Source: an uncultured Collinsella sp. (GTDB lineage: Bacteria > Actinomycetota > Coriobacteriia > Coriobacteriales > Coriobacteriaceae). From it: a DNA stretch of 16,770 nt. The DNA lies in NCBI GenBank assembly GCA_937934165.1, contig CALGZX010000067.1, positions 1 through 16,770 on the forward strand, written 5' to 3'. The position numbers and the translations under genes are program-made. This document shows, one piece after another, positions 1-7,210 of this stretch. The notes under the pieces are model-generated. The model saw only the letters and a list, made by a program, of their open reading frames with translations, did no database searches and had not been told where the DNA came from. The number at the start of each line of letters is the position of its first letter. Position 1 is the stretch's first letter.

Positions 1-3
1 GGT

Positions 4-23
4 GCGCCGGCTTTCGCCGGCGC
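4..23 (-). terminator. Possible terminator hairpin after thrC
   Basis: GCGCCGG at 4-10 pairs with CCGGCGC at 17-23 around a short CTTTCG loop, 12 nt past the threonine synthase stop (36-38). The window ends before any T tract could be judged, so this is a hairpin in the right place rather than a proven terminator. Confidence 0.45.
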
Positions 24-35
24 TTAATGAGGGAT

Positions 36-1553
36 CTAGTTGGTGCTCATTCGTTTTGCTGCGGACTCGACGTAGCTTGCCATCTCATCGACGTCGCAGA
101 CGTCTTCGAAGCGGACGGGTTTGGATTCGAGTTCGGCGAGCTGGGTCGGGGCGACCGTGTTGGTGGCCTGCTCGAGCACACGCATAGCCTCAAAATCATC
201 CTCGGGAACGTCGAGGCCCAGGGCGTCGCAGCAGGCGCGCGGGAACTTGTAGGGGCTTGCGGTCGAAAGCAGCACGCGGGCCTTGGCACCCTCGGCGGGA
301 GCGACTTTTTCAAAGACGTGATAGCCGCAAGCGGTGTGCGGGTCGATCACGTAGCCGTTCGCATCCCAGCAGCTCTTGATGGCAGTGCGGACCTCGTCCT
401 CGCTGGCCCAACCGCAGCCAAAGACGCTCTGAATCTTTGCCAGCAGGTCGGCGGGAACCTCGTAGCGACCAGTCTGTGCCAGCTGCTCCATAAGGCCGGC
501 AACGAGCTCGCAGTCGCCGTTGGACAGGAAGTACAGCATGCGCTCCAGGTTGGAGCTAATAAGGATGTCCATCGACGGCGAGATGGTCGTGAAGAACGGG
601 CGGTTACGGTCGTAAACGCCGGTGGTCAGGAAGTCGGCAAGCACGTTGTTCTTGTCGCTCGCCACGACGAGCTTGGCGACGGGCAGACCCATGCGCTTGG
701 CGTAGTAGCCGGCCAAGATATCGCCAAAGTTGCCGGTCGGTACGCAGAACTCCACGGCGTCGCCGACCTCGATGGCGCCGGCGCGCAGCAGCTGCGCATA
801 GGCGGCAAAGTAGTAGACGACCTGCGGTACCAGGCGGCCGACGTTGATGGAGTTGGCGCTCGAAAGCACCGTGCCGGCGGCCTCCAAGCGCTCGGCAAGC
901 TCCTTATCGGCAAAGATGCGCTTGACGGCACTCTGGGCGTCGTCGAAGTTGCCGCGGATGCCGCAGACGGCGACGTTATCGCCCTCCTGCGTGGACATCT
1001 GCAGGTTCTGGACGCGGCTGACCTTGCCCTCGGGATAAAAGACGGTGATGCCCGTGCCCGGAGCGTCGGCAAAACCGGCGAGCGCGGCCTTGCCCGTGTC
1101 GCCCGACGTGGCGGTGACGATCATGATGCGCTCAGCGCCGCCGTCCCTGGCGGAAGTGCGGGCCATCAGACGGGGGAGCATCTGCAGGGCGACGTCCTTG
1201 AAGGCGCTTGTGGGGCCGCCAAAGAGCTCCATCACATAGGTCTGAGGGGCGTCGGCGCCCGGCGCAGCGTCGAGTTTGACGAGCGGCGTAACCTCTTCAC
1301 TCGCGAACGTGCCGCGGTATGCCTCGTCGACACACGCCGAAATTTCTTCGGCCGTGTAATCATTCAGTAACATTCCCAACACATCTTGAGCGATTTCAAA
1401 GTACGATTTATCTGCAAGCGAGCTGATATCGACCTGCTGGGTGCCGAGCTCGTCCGAGACAAACAAACCCCCGTCGGGAGCGATGCCGGTACGGATTGCC
1501 ACCTTACTTGAGCACGATAAAGTGCGTCCTCGTGTACTATGATAAGTTCCCAT
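36..1553 (-). CDS. thrC: Threonine synthase (PLP-dependent)
   Basis: Final step of threonine synthesis: O-phosphohomoserine plus water to threonine plus phosphate, cytosolic. The 505-residue product has the family layout: an N-terminal segment (TRGRTLSCSSKVAIRTGIAPDGGL-type opening), FGGPTSAFKD around residues 111-120 with the PLP-binding lysine at K119, and the phosphate-binding SGDTGKAAL at 150-158. The length fits the long bacterial/fungal class of ThrC. I place the start at the ATG at 1551-1553 because GAGGAG lies 9 nt upstream and the protein begins as family members do; an in-frame ATG at 1598 would add 15 unconserved residues and has no comparable site. Divergent from aspartate kinase, so the cluster supplies both ends of the aspartate-to-threonine pathway; no homoserine dehydrogenase or kinase is in view. 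Confidence 0.95.
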   Translation of the reverse strand: MGTYHSTRGRTLSCSSKVAIRTGIAPDGGLFVSDELGTQQVDISSLADKSYFEIAQDVLGMLLNDYTAEEISACVDEAYRGTFASEEVTPLVKLDAAPGADAPQTYVMELFGGPTSAFKDVALQMLPRLMARTSARDGGAERIMIVTATSGDTGKAALAGFADAPGTGITVFYPEGKVSRVQNLQMSTQEGDNVAVCGIRGNFDDAQSAVKRIFADKELAERLEAAGTVLSSANSINVGRLVPQVVYYFAAYAQLLRAGAIEVGDAVEFCVPTGNFGDILAGYYAKRMGLPVAKLVVASDKNNVLADFLTTGVYDRNRPFFTTISPSMDILISSNLERMLYFLSNGDCELVAGLMEQLAQTGRYEVPADLLAKIQSVFGCGWASEDEVRTAIKSCWDANGYVIDPHTACGYHVFEKVAPAEGAKARVLLSTASPYKFPRACCDALGLDVPEDDFEAMRVLEQATNTVAPTQLAELESKPVRFEDVCDVDEMASYVESAAKRMSTN

Positions 1554-1657
1554 ATAACACTGCTCCTCGGATGCCTTGGTCCCAATCGGTGAAACCATGG
1601 TATCAGAGCGCGCAAAATAGGTTTGCAGAGGCTTTTTAGAAAGGTAACCTCCAGCCC
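1554..1657. promoter_or_regulatory. Divergent thrC/aspartate kinase control region
   Basis: This 104-bp gap must hold promoters for both divergent genes. I see the thrC Shine-Dalgarno (GAGGAG, minus strand) and an AGAAAGG at 1638-1644 upstream of the kinase ATG. No convincing -35/-10 pair, T-box, riboswitch or leader peptide was recognised. Confidence 0.4.
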
Positions 1658-3046
1658 ATGATTAAGATTGCCAAGTTTGGCGGCTCGTCGGTCGCCGACG
1701 CTGAACACTTCAAGAAGATCAAGGCCATCGTCGACGCCGACCCTGCCCGCCGTTTTGTGGTGGTTTCCGCCTGCGGCCGCCGCTTTAAGGGCGACACTAA
1801 GGTAACCGACCTGCTCTACCTGGTTAACGCGCACGTTAAGTATCACGTGTCGTGCGAGGAACTACTCGAGGACATCGGCCAGCGCTATTTTGATATCGCT
1901 GACGAGTTGGAGCTCACCTATCCCATCCGCGAGGAGTTTGCGGCCTTTGCCGAGCGCGCCCGCTCGGGCGGCTACTCTACCGAGGAGCTCGTGAGCCGTG
2001 GCGAGTACTTCACCGCTCGCCTGATGGCAGAGTACCTAGGCCTGCCGTTCTTGGACGCCGCGACGGTTGTGGCGTTCCATCACGACGGTACGCTCAGCAT
2101 GAATCGCACCTCCGAGCTGGTGCAGGAGTACGGTCAACAGGGCGGCTTTGTTATGCCCGGTTTCTACGGCGCGACGCGTGAGGGCCAGATCAAGCTGCTC
2201 GACCGTGGCGGCGGCGATATTTCCGGCTCGATTTTGGCCAAGTGCCTGGGCGCCGACCTGTACGAGAACTGGACCGACGTCTCGGGCTTCTATTCTGCCG
2301 ATCCGCGTATTGTTCCCGAGGCTCAGCCCATTGCGCGCGTTACTTACGAGGAGCTGCGCGAGCTTTCGTACATGGGTGCGAGCGTCCTGCACGAGGAGGC
2401 CGTGTTCCCTGTGCGTGAGGCGGGTATTCCGCTGGTCATCAAGAACACCAATGCGCCGCAGGACCCCGGCACCATCATTAGCGAGACGGCTGATGAGGGC
2501 GAGGCAGAGCCCATCATTACCGGCGTGACTGGCAAGCGCGGTTTTGTCGCCATCAACGTCGCCCGCGACCGCACCAAGCCCCGTGTTGGCTTTATGCGCC
2601 GTGCGCTTTCGGTGTTCGAGCGTTATGACGTCTCCGTCGAGCATATGCCCACCGGTGTCGACCGCTTTGGCGCCGTGGTGCAGGAGCAGGACGTGCACGA
2701 CTCGCTGTACTCGCTCGTGGGCGACATTCAGCAGGAGGTCGAGCCGCTCGAGATCGAGGTTGTCGAGGGCCTGGCGCTCATCGCGACCGTCGGCCGTAAC
2801 CTGCGTGGCCGCGCAGGTATCTCGGGCCATCTGTTTGGTATGCTTGGCCAGGCCGGCGTGAGCGTGCGCATGATTTCGCAGAGCTGCGACGAGATCAACA
2901 TCATTATCGGTGTCGAGGAGAAGGACTTCGACCTGGCGATTCAGACCATCTACCGTGCTTTCTCCGACGAGAACGGCATTGTGAAGGTCTCCGACTTGGA
3001 GGCTCCCGCGCCGGTCGATCCCGCTCTGGCTGCGCTCCACAAGTAG
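1658..3046 (+). CDS. lysC: Aspartate kinase (monofunctional, ACT-regulated)
   Basis: Phosphorylates aspartate to 4-phospho-aspartate, the committed step toward lysine, threonine and methionine. The 462-residue protein opens with KFGGSSVAD (residues 6-14), the kinase signature. The catalytic domain continues with FVMPGFYGAT, RGGGDISGS and WTDVSGFYSADPR, all typical aspartokinase stretches. The last ~150 residues form a tandem ACT regulatory region (TGKRGFVAINVARDRT; VVEGLALIATVGRNLRGRAG; SVRMISQSCDEINIIIGV), so allosteric inhibition by a pathway end product is expected. There is no fused homoserine dehydrogenase. The symbol is a family-level guess, since paralogues (lysC, ask, thrA) cannot be separated from sequence alone. 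The spacing of AGAAAGG to the ATG (13 nt) is rather long. Confidence 0.94.
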   Translation: MIKIAKFGGSSVADAEHFKKIKAIVDADPARRFVVVSACGRRFKGDTKVTDLLYLVNAHVKYHVSCEELLEDIGQRYFDIADELELTYPIREEFAAFAERARSGGYSTEELVSRGEYFTARLMAEYLGLPFLDAATVVAFHHDGTLSMNRTSELVQEYGQQGGFVMPGFYGATREGQIKLLDRGGGDISGSILAKCLGADLYENWTDVSGFYSADPRIVPEAQPIARVTYEELRELSYMGASVLHEEAVFPVREAGIPLVIKNTNAPQDPGTIISETADEGEAEPIITGVTGKRGFVAINVARDRTKPRVGFMRRALSVFERYDVSVEHMPTGVDRFGAVVQEQDVHDSLYSLVGDIQQEVEPLEIEVVEGLALIATVGRNLRGRAGISGHLFGMLGQAGVSVRMISQSCDEINIIIGVEEKDFDLAIQTIYRAFSDENGIVKVSDLEAPAPVDPALAALHK

Positions 3047-3058
3047 CTGCTATCTCGC

Positions 3059-3088
3059 TAGATTTTTGAGACTCGCCTCAAAAATCTA
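3059..3088 (+). terminator. 12-bp AT-rich hairpin after aspartate kinase
   Basis: TAGATTTTTGAG (3059-3070) and CTCAAAAATCTA (3077-3088) form a perfect 12-bp stem with a 6-nt loop, 12 nt after the kinase stop. There is no T tract directly after it. It may stabilise the 3' end or act with the stronger hairpin that follows. Confidence 0.4.
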
Positions 3089-3119
3089 CGGCGGGGCGTT
3101 TCGTTTCGGTTTCGTTTCG

Positions 3120-3150
3120 ACGGGGCGGGTTTCGTGCCTGCCCCGTTCTT
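3120..3150 (+). terminator. Rho-independent terminator, aspartate kinase
   Basis: CGGGGCGGGT (3121-3130) pairs with GCCTGCCCCG (3136-3145), two positions being G-U, around TTCGT, and is followed by TTCTT. This GC-rich stem plus T-rich tail suggests asd is transcribed separately from the kinase. Confidence 0.6.
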
Positions 3151-3220
3151 GTATACACTGGCAACAATAATCGGCCTGCTCAGCGTGCGGGCAAAAGCCA
3201 CAACCTTTAAAGGGGGAAGC

Positions 3221-4246
3221 ATGAAACAGTACATGGTTGCTATTTTGGGCGCGACGGGAGCCGTGGGCACCCAGATGCTCGAGTGCCTTAACGAGCAGGA
3301 GTTCCCGGTCGGTAAGCTCAAGCTGCTGGCGAGCGCGCGCTCTGCGGGCAAGACCGTTGAGTTCCGCGGCGAGCAGATCGTAATCGAAGAGGCTTGCCCC
3401 GAGGCCTTTGAGGGCTGCGACATCGTACTCGGCGCTGCCGGCGACGATATCGCCAAGGAGCTGCTGCCCGAGGCCGTCAAGCGCGGCGCCGTCGTGGTCG
3501 ACAACAGCCATGCCTTCCGCATGGATCCCGAGGTGCCACTGGTCGTGCCTGAGATCAATGCCGACGATATCAAGTGGCATCACGGCCTTATCGCTAACCC
3601 CAACTGCGCGACCATCATCGGCCTGGTTCCCACGTGGCCGCTGCATCAGCTCGCCGGCGTGAAGCGCATGATCGTCTCGACGTATCAGGCGGCTTCGGGT
3701 GCCGGCGCTCCCGGCATGGCCGAGCTCGAGGCTCAGCTGGCCGCCCTGGGCTGCGGCGAGGAGATTCCCGAGCCGCGCGCGTTTGCCGCCCAGCTGGCGA
3801 GCAACCTGATTCCGCAGATCGGCGGCGTCAAGGAGGAGGGCTTTACCTCCGAGGAGATGAAGTTGCAAAACGAGGGCCGCAAGATTATGCGCCTGCCCGA
3901 GCTGCGCGTGAACTGCACCTGCGTGCGCGTGCCCGTGCTGCGTTCGCACTCCGAGAGCATTACGCTCGAGTTTGAGCGCGACATTACGGTGGAAGAGGCC
4001 CGTGCTGCGCTGGCTGCCGCTCCGGGCGTGAAGCTCGTTGACGACATGGGCGCCGAGGATGCGCACGACCGCTTCCCCATGCCGATGGACACCTCCGACC
4101 AGGACCTGATTTGGGTCGGCCGCGTGCGTCGTGACATCTCCAACCCCGAGGCCGCGCGTGGCATCACCTTCTGGTGCTGCGGCGACCAAATCCGTAAGGG
4201 CGCGGCAACCAACGCCGTCCAGATCGCTAAGCTGCTCTGCGAGTAG
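3221..4246 (+). CDS. asd: Aspartate-semialdehyde dehydrogenase
   Basis: Reduces 4-phospho-aspartate to aspartate semialdehyde with NADPH, directly after aspartate kinase in the pathway and on the chromosome. In the 341-residue protein, GATGAVGTQML (10-20) is the Rossmann nucleotide-binding loop. NPNCATI carries the catalytic cysteine, C129. STYQAASGAG (153-162) and the RSHSE stretch with the acid/base histidine near H243 complete the active site. I start at ATG 3221, preceded by AGGGGG 4 nt upstream; the upstream in-frame ATG at 3134 would add 29 residues lying over the preceding terminator. Its own promoter probably lies at 3150-3200 (TATACACT at 3152-3159 is a weak -10 candidate). The 3' end is marked by an unusual nested palindrome. 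Confidence 0.95.
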   Translation: MKQYMVAILGATGAVGTQMLECLNEQEFPVGKLKLLASARSAGKTVEFRGEQIVIEEACPEAFEGCDIVLGAAGDDIAKELLPEAVKRGAVVVDNSHAFRMDPEVPLVVPEINADDIKWHHGLIANPNCATIIGLVPTWPLHQLAGVKRMIVSTYQAASGAGAPGMAELEAQLAALGCGEEIPEPRAFAAQLASNLIPQIGGVKEEGFTSEEMKLQNEGRKIMRLPELRVNCTCVRVPVLRSHSESITLEFERDITVEEARAALAAAPGVKLVDDMGAEDAHDRFPMPMDTSDQDLIWVGRVRRDISNPEAARGITFWCCGDQIRKGAATNAVQIAKLLCE

Positions 4247-4262
4247 CGGTGGACCTGTCCGA

Positions 4263-4398
4263 CGGGGGCCGGGCTTAGCTTTCAGAACGTCCTCGACCAT
4301 GTGTGGCGCCTTGTCCTGCTCCTTCGGAGCCGCGGACAAGGCGCCACACTGGTCTGCGGAGTGTTCTGAAAGCTAAGCCCGGCCCCCGCCTGCGGTGA
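4263..4398 (+). repeat. Nested palindromic 3'-UTR element, copy 1
   Basis: A perfect 26-bp outer stem (4263-4288 with 4363-4388) encloses a perfect 16-bp inner stem (4301-4316 with 4334-4349), itself capped by GCTCC-TTC-GGAGC (4318-4330). GACCA (4295-4299) also pairs with TGGTC (4350-4354), leaving T4300 bulged. The interior flanks GTCCTCG (4289-4295) and TGCGGA (4355-4360), and the TGCGGTGACT immediately outside the right arm (4391-4400), recur in the element after pfk. It begins 16 nt after the asd stop and has no T tract, so it is more than a simple terminator; a structured RNA, an extruded cruciform or a mobile palindrome are all possible. Confidence 0.85.
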
Positions 4399-4650
4399 CT
4401 CGGCTGCGAGCAGTCTGCGATGGGGCCGTTGTTGGTTGGGGCCGCTGGGCTGATGTGGGGGGCGCGCGGCTGTTGCGGGCCCTGGTCCCGGCGGCGGCCT
4501 CGGCGCTTCGCGCCTGCCGCCTTTGGGGACTGTGGGGCGTGGCCGGCAGCTGCGGCGCGTTGCGCCTGCTGCCTGTGGGGACTTTGGGGTCGTGCGGCAG
4601 CTGCGGCGCTGCGCGCCTGCTGCTTTGGGTGACTTTGGGGTCGATTGGGG
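4389..4650. other. Non-coding GC-rich stretch with tandem repeats
   Basis: Apparent open frames exist on both strands here, but they are low-complexity (rich in Ala, Arg, Leu, Gly, Trp) and match no family I recognise; I take the region as non-coding. Its main content is the ~52-bp tandem repeat listed separately. Confidence 0.5.
4510..4643. repeat. ~52-bp imperfect tandem repeat, 2.6 copies
   Basis: Three units begin GCGCCTGC at 4510, 4562 and 4613. Each continues with a TTTGGGGACTNTGGGG-type segment; the first two carry GGCAGCTGCGGCGC near their end. Unit lengths are 52 and 51 bp, and the third is truncated near 4643. Because the unit is not a clean multiple of three throughout, it is unlikely to encode protein. 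Confidence 0.7.
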
Positions 4651-4678
4651 TTGTCTGCACAGTTCGCGGTATTATGTT
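4651..4678 (+). promoter_or_regulatory. Putative promoter of the methyltransferase gene
   Basis: TTGTCT (4651-4656) and TATGTT (4673-4678) are 16 bp apart and end 24 nt before the start codon. This is a plausible sigma-70-type promoter by inspection only. Confidence 0.45.
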
Positions 4679-4702
4679 GCGGAGTTTTGAAAGGAGCCGC
4701 TG

Positions 4703-5281
4703 GTGGTCACGACGACGTTTGCTTCGCCTTTGGGCGAGATTCTGCTTGCCGCTGATGGCCGCGGTCTGACGGGGCTTTGGTTTGAGGGGCAGGAGCATTT
4801 TGGCTCCACGCTTCTCCGGGAAGACTCCGAACATGTTGAAGGCGCCGACGCGGTTTCCGGTACCGGTGGCATGTCGTCGGTAAGTCCCGCAAATGGTGCG
4901 GCCTCTTCGGTGCTTGAGCGTTCCTGGGCTTGGCTGAATGCTTATTTTGCGGGGCAGGAACCTCGGTTTACGCCGCCGTTGCATTTGATTGGCACGGCGT
5001 TTCAGCATGAAGTTTGGTACGAGCTGCTTTCTATTCCGCGTGGCGAGGTCGCCACGTATGGCGAGATCGCCCAGCGTGTTGCGGCTCGACATCGTGTGCC
5101 GGGAAACGAGGCACCCGTTGTGTCTCCCCGTGCCGTGGGGGCCGCGGTTGCACGCAATCCCATTTCGATTATTGTGCCGTGCCATCGCGTGGTGGCGGCC
5201 GACGGATCGCTCAACGGATATGCCGGCGGCCTCGACCGTAAGGAGTGGCTGCTGCGGCTTGAGGGCGCGTACGAGGAGTAG
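4703..5281 (+). CDS. ogt: Methylated-DNA--protein-cysteine methyltransferase
   Basis: Suicide repair enzyme that removes alkyl groups from O6-alkylguanine in DNA onto its own cysteine. The C-terminal half is diagnostic: GTAFQHEVWYELLSIPRGE (97-115), TYGEIAQRV (118-126), RAVGAAVARNP (143-153), then VPCHRVV with the acceptor cysteine C160, and GYAGGLDRKEWLL (172-184). At 192 residues it is slightly longer than typical Ogt; the extra length is a Ser/Gly/Ala-rich insertion at about 42-72 and a loop at 128-142. The start is GTG 4703, with AAGGAG 6 nt upstream. It ends only 16 bp from the Abi_2 stub on the opposite strand. Confidence 0.93.
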   Translation: MVTTTFASPLGEILLAADGRGLTGLWFEGQEHFGSTLLREDSEHVEGADAVSGTGGMSSVSPANGAASSVLERSWAWLNAYFAGQEPRFTPPLHLIGTAFQHEVWYELLSIPRGEVATYGEIAQRVAARHRVPGNEAPVVSPRAVGAAVARNPISIIVPCHRVVAADGSLNGYAGGLDRKEWLLRLEGAYEE

Positions 5282-5296
5282 CGTTCGAGTGCTTTG

Positions 5297-5422
5297 CCTG
5301 TAGTAGCCGACTTCGACCAAAGCTCGCTCGAGTTCGCTTTGATCAGAGCACTTAAGACCCTTGTTTTCTGTCAATAGTGCCATCTGTTCGTTGATGGATA
5401 TCCACGACTTCTGGTATTTCAT
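5297..5422 (-). pseudogene. 5' remnant of an Abi_2 (AbiD/AbiF-type) gene
   Basis: From ATG 5420-5422 the minus strand encodes about 42 residues resembling the N-terminus of Abi_2-family abortive-infection proteins: KYQKSWISINEQMALLTENK, then GLK, an acidic stretch, and ALVEVGYYR. The family pattern, as I know it, is K-P-W/L-S-I-x-E-Q-hydrophobic, GL, then a GYYRLSGYW block. Homology stops exactly at YYR; the frame then runs antisense into the methyltransferase gene, so the rest of the usual ~300-residue protein is missing. The start is well formed, with AAGAGG 5 nt before the ATG. On its own the stub cannot form the full Abi_2 fold, so I call it a relic. Recognition is from memory of the family pattern; a profile search would settle it. 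Confidence 0.6.
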
Positions 5423-5424
5423 TT

Positions 5425-5432
5425 AAGCCTCT
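5425..5432 (-). promoter_or_regulatory. Shine-Dalgarno of Abi_2 stub, target of the hairpin loop
   Basis: The minus-strand AGAGGCTT here contains the ribosome binding site of the stub. It is the exact reverse complement of AAGCCTCT in the loop of the upstream hairpin (5466-5473). Confidence 0.6.
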
Positions 5433-5438
5433 TGATAT

Positions 5439-5485
5439 AAAAAGAGCTGGAGTTGCGCATCGTCGAGAGGCTTTCCAGCTTTAGC
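5439..5485 (-). ncRNA. Putative small RNA/leader hairpin ahead of Abi_2 stub
   Basis: On the minus strand AGCTGGA (5480-5474) pairs with TCCAGCT (5451-5445), followed by C and five T residues (5443-5439): an intrinsic-terminator shape ending a transcript of about 45 nt. The 22-nt loop begins with AAGCCTCT, complementary over 8 of 8 bases to the stub's Shine-Dalgarno 34 nt further on. A promoter candidate lies just upstream. This is a predicted RNA; it could act in trans as an antitoxin-like antisense RNA or in cis as an attenuator. Confidence 0.45.
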
Positions 5486-5491
5486 AAAACA

Positions 5492-5520
5492 AACTTATTA
5501 GATGCGACGGGCCGCGTCAA
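5492..5520 (-). promoter_or_regulatory. Putative promoter of the small RNA
   Basis: Minus-strand TTGACG (5520-5515) is five of six to the -35 consensus. TAAGTT (5497-5492) follows after 17 bp; TAATAA overlaps it at a shorter 14-bp spacing. A start near 5485 would put the hairpin at the very 5' end of the RNA. Confidence 0.5.
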
Positions 5521-5593
5521 GATAATTACCGGACGGCCTAGGAGGCGGCTGGTTGGCTGGTTTAAAACCTGGCGCGTGAAATGACGCTCCACA

Positions 5594-6232
5594 CTATTCA
5601 GCGCGCTTGATAGGATGACGAACCACAGTCTTAAGTTTCTCCGGTGCACATTTGCGCGGATCGGAGAGATAGATTTCGTGATGTAAGCGGGTGTCTGAGA
5701 AGTCGGGGACATAGCCCTGCTCGGTCGCGTATTCATACATAGCGTCTACGGTTGCCGGCTCGCTGTCATAGGGTCCGGTATGCATGCATTGAACGCAGAG
5801 ACCTTCATCAACTTTAAGCAGCTCGACGGCGGAAAAGTCCAGTTTCTTTTTGGTCGTGGCTTCCGCGACTGCCCAGTCAAAGTCATCTCGGGTGACGAAA
5901 TCGGGCAGGCGAATGCACGAGATAAAGTTGAAATCGTCCTTGCGTACATAATCGATGTCGCCGCTCGGGGAGTCTTGCCACCAGAAACCCTCGAGCGGCG
6001 GTACCACAAAGTCGAAATAGCCCTCGATACTCCTTGAGCCTTTCTTCGACATCTTGACGGTATAGGCGATGCCGTAAAGCAGCGGCAGGGCGTTTTGATA
6101 CTCGCCACCTTCGGTATTTGGGTTGCCCTTTCCGCGAACTGCAACGTAGCTCATAGGCGGGACAGTTACGATACTCGGCTTGCTTGCAGGTTTGTAGAGC
6201 TCCTTGCATTCCTTCTTAAAGTCGAACGCCAT
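5594..6232 (-). CDS. GyrI-like small-molecule-binding domain protein
   Basis: A 212-residue protein of the GyrI-like/SbmC-related superfamily: the opening FKKECKELYKPASKP, then SIVTVPPMSYVAVRGKGNPN (20-39) with the first conserved strand, LPLLYGIAYTVKMSKK, a FVVPPLEGFWW stretch (75-85), and CVQCMHTGPYDSEPATVDAM (about 145-164), the most typical block of the family. There is no DNA-binding domain, so it is the stand-alone form. Members bind small hydrophobic ligands; E. coli SbmC/GyrI protects gyrase, and some relatives hydrolyse electrophiles. The specific function here is unknown. GAAAGG lies 8 nt before the ATG. A LexA-type palindrome in its promoter suggests DNA-damage induction, matching SOS control of E. 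coli sbmC. Confidence 0.85.
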   Translation of the reverse strand: MAFDFKKECKELYKPASKPSIVTVPPMSYVAVRGKGNPNTEGGEYQNALPLLYGIAYTVKMSKKGSRSIEGYFDFVVPPLEGFWWQDSPSGDIDYVRKDDFNFISCIRLPDFVTRDDFDWAVAEATTKKKLDFSAVELLKVDEGLCVQCMHTGPYDSEPATVDAMYEYATEQGYVPDFSDTRLHHEIYLSDPRKCAPEKLKTVVRHPIKRAE

Positions 6233-6288
6233 GTTGGCCGCCTTTCTGCGTATTGGCCTGCTTAGATAGCGGAATCATATCATAGAAA

Positions 6289-6302
6289 CGAACAGCTGTT
6301 CG
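6289..6302. promoter_or_regulatory. LexA/SOS-box palindrome
   Basis: CGAACAGCTGTTCG is a perfect 14-bp palindrome of the CGAAC-N4-GTTCG form used by LexA in actinobacteria and firmicutes. It lies 57 bp upstream of the GyrI-like start, immediately upstream of minus-strand TATGAT candidates for the -10 (6270-6283), so a bound repressor would block the promoter. Confidence 0.7.
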
Positions 6303-6410
6303 AATGATTTGGCTGACAGATTGAAATGCATGCGTTGTGTTTGGCGGTCGGCCTGACCCCGTCGATGATGTCTCTGCCTCCCCGTAGCCTCATCTATAGC
6401 TGCCGTTTCC

Positions 6411-6449
6411 CCATATAAAACCTGCCAAAATGAACCTGTCCCTTTTTCG
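6411..6449 (-). repeat. Degenerate inverted copy of the GGGACAGGTT repeat
   Basis: On the minus strand this reads AAAAAGGGACAGGTTCATTT followed by TGGCAGGTTTTATATGG, nearly identical to the cores of the copies at 9974 and 15704. The left hairpin arm is replaced by unrelated sequence, and no minus-strand gene ends here. It sits 55 bp before the ABC operon. Confidence 0.75.
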
Positions 6450-6503
6450 TCGGCGTGAAATGGGTAATACTAAAGAGTTATCCGACCAGATGGGAACCGA
6501 TCG

Positions 6504-7205
<702 letters not shown>

Positions 7206-7210
7206 CGCCC

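Noticed and set aside
27..1370. Long plus-strand open frame opposite thrC (447 codons)
   Set aside because: It is antisense to a complete, motif-bearing threonine synthase; long antisense frames are expected in GC-rich DNA and its translation matches nothing recognisable.
1554..1657. T-box, riboswitch or threonine/lysine attenuator between thrC and the kinase
   Set aside because: The gap is only 104 bp, with no T-box sequence, no run of Thr or Lys codons and no antiterminator-like alternative hairpins that I could find.
3086..4339. Long minus-strand frame opposite asd (417 codons)
   Set aside because: It overlaps the whole of asd and reads through the terminator and nested palindrome; a codon-bias shadow.
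4373..5296. Continuation of the Abi_2 stub frame to a 349-residue minus-strand protein
   Set aside because: Beyond residue 42 the frame runs antisense through the complete alkyltransferase gene and the tandem repeats, giving low-complexity Arg/Pro/Ser-rich sequence without family resemblance.
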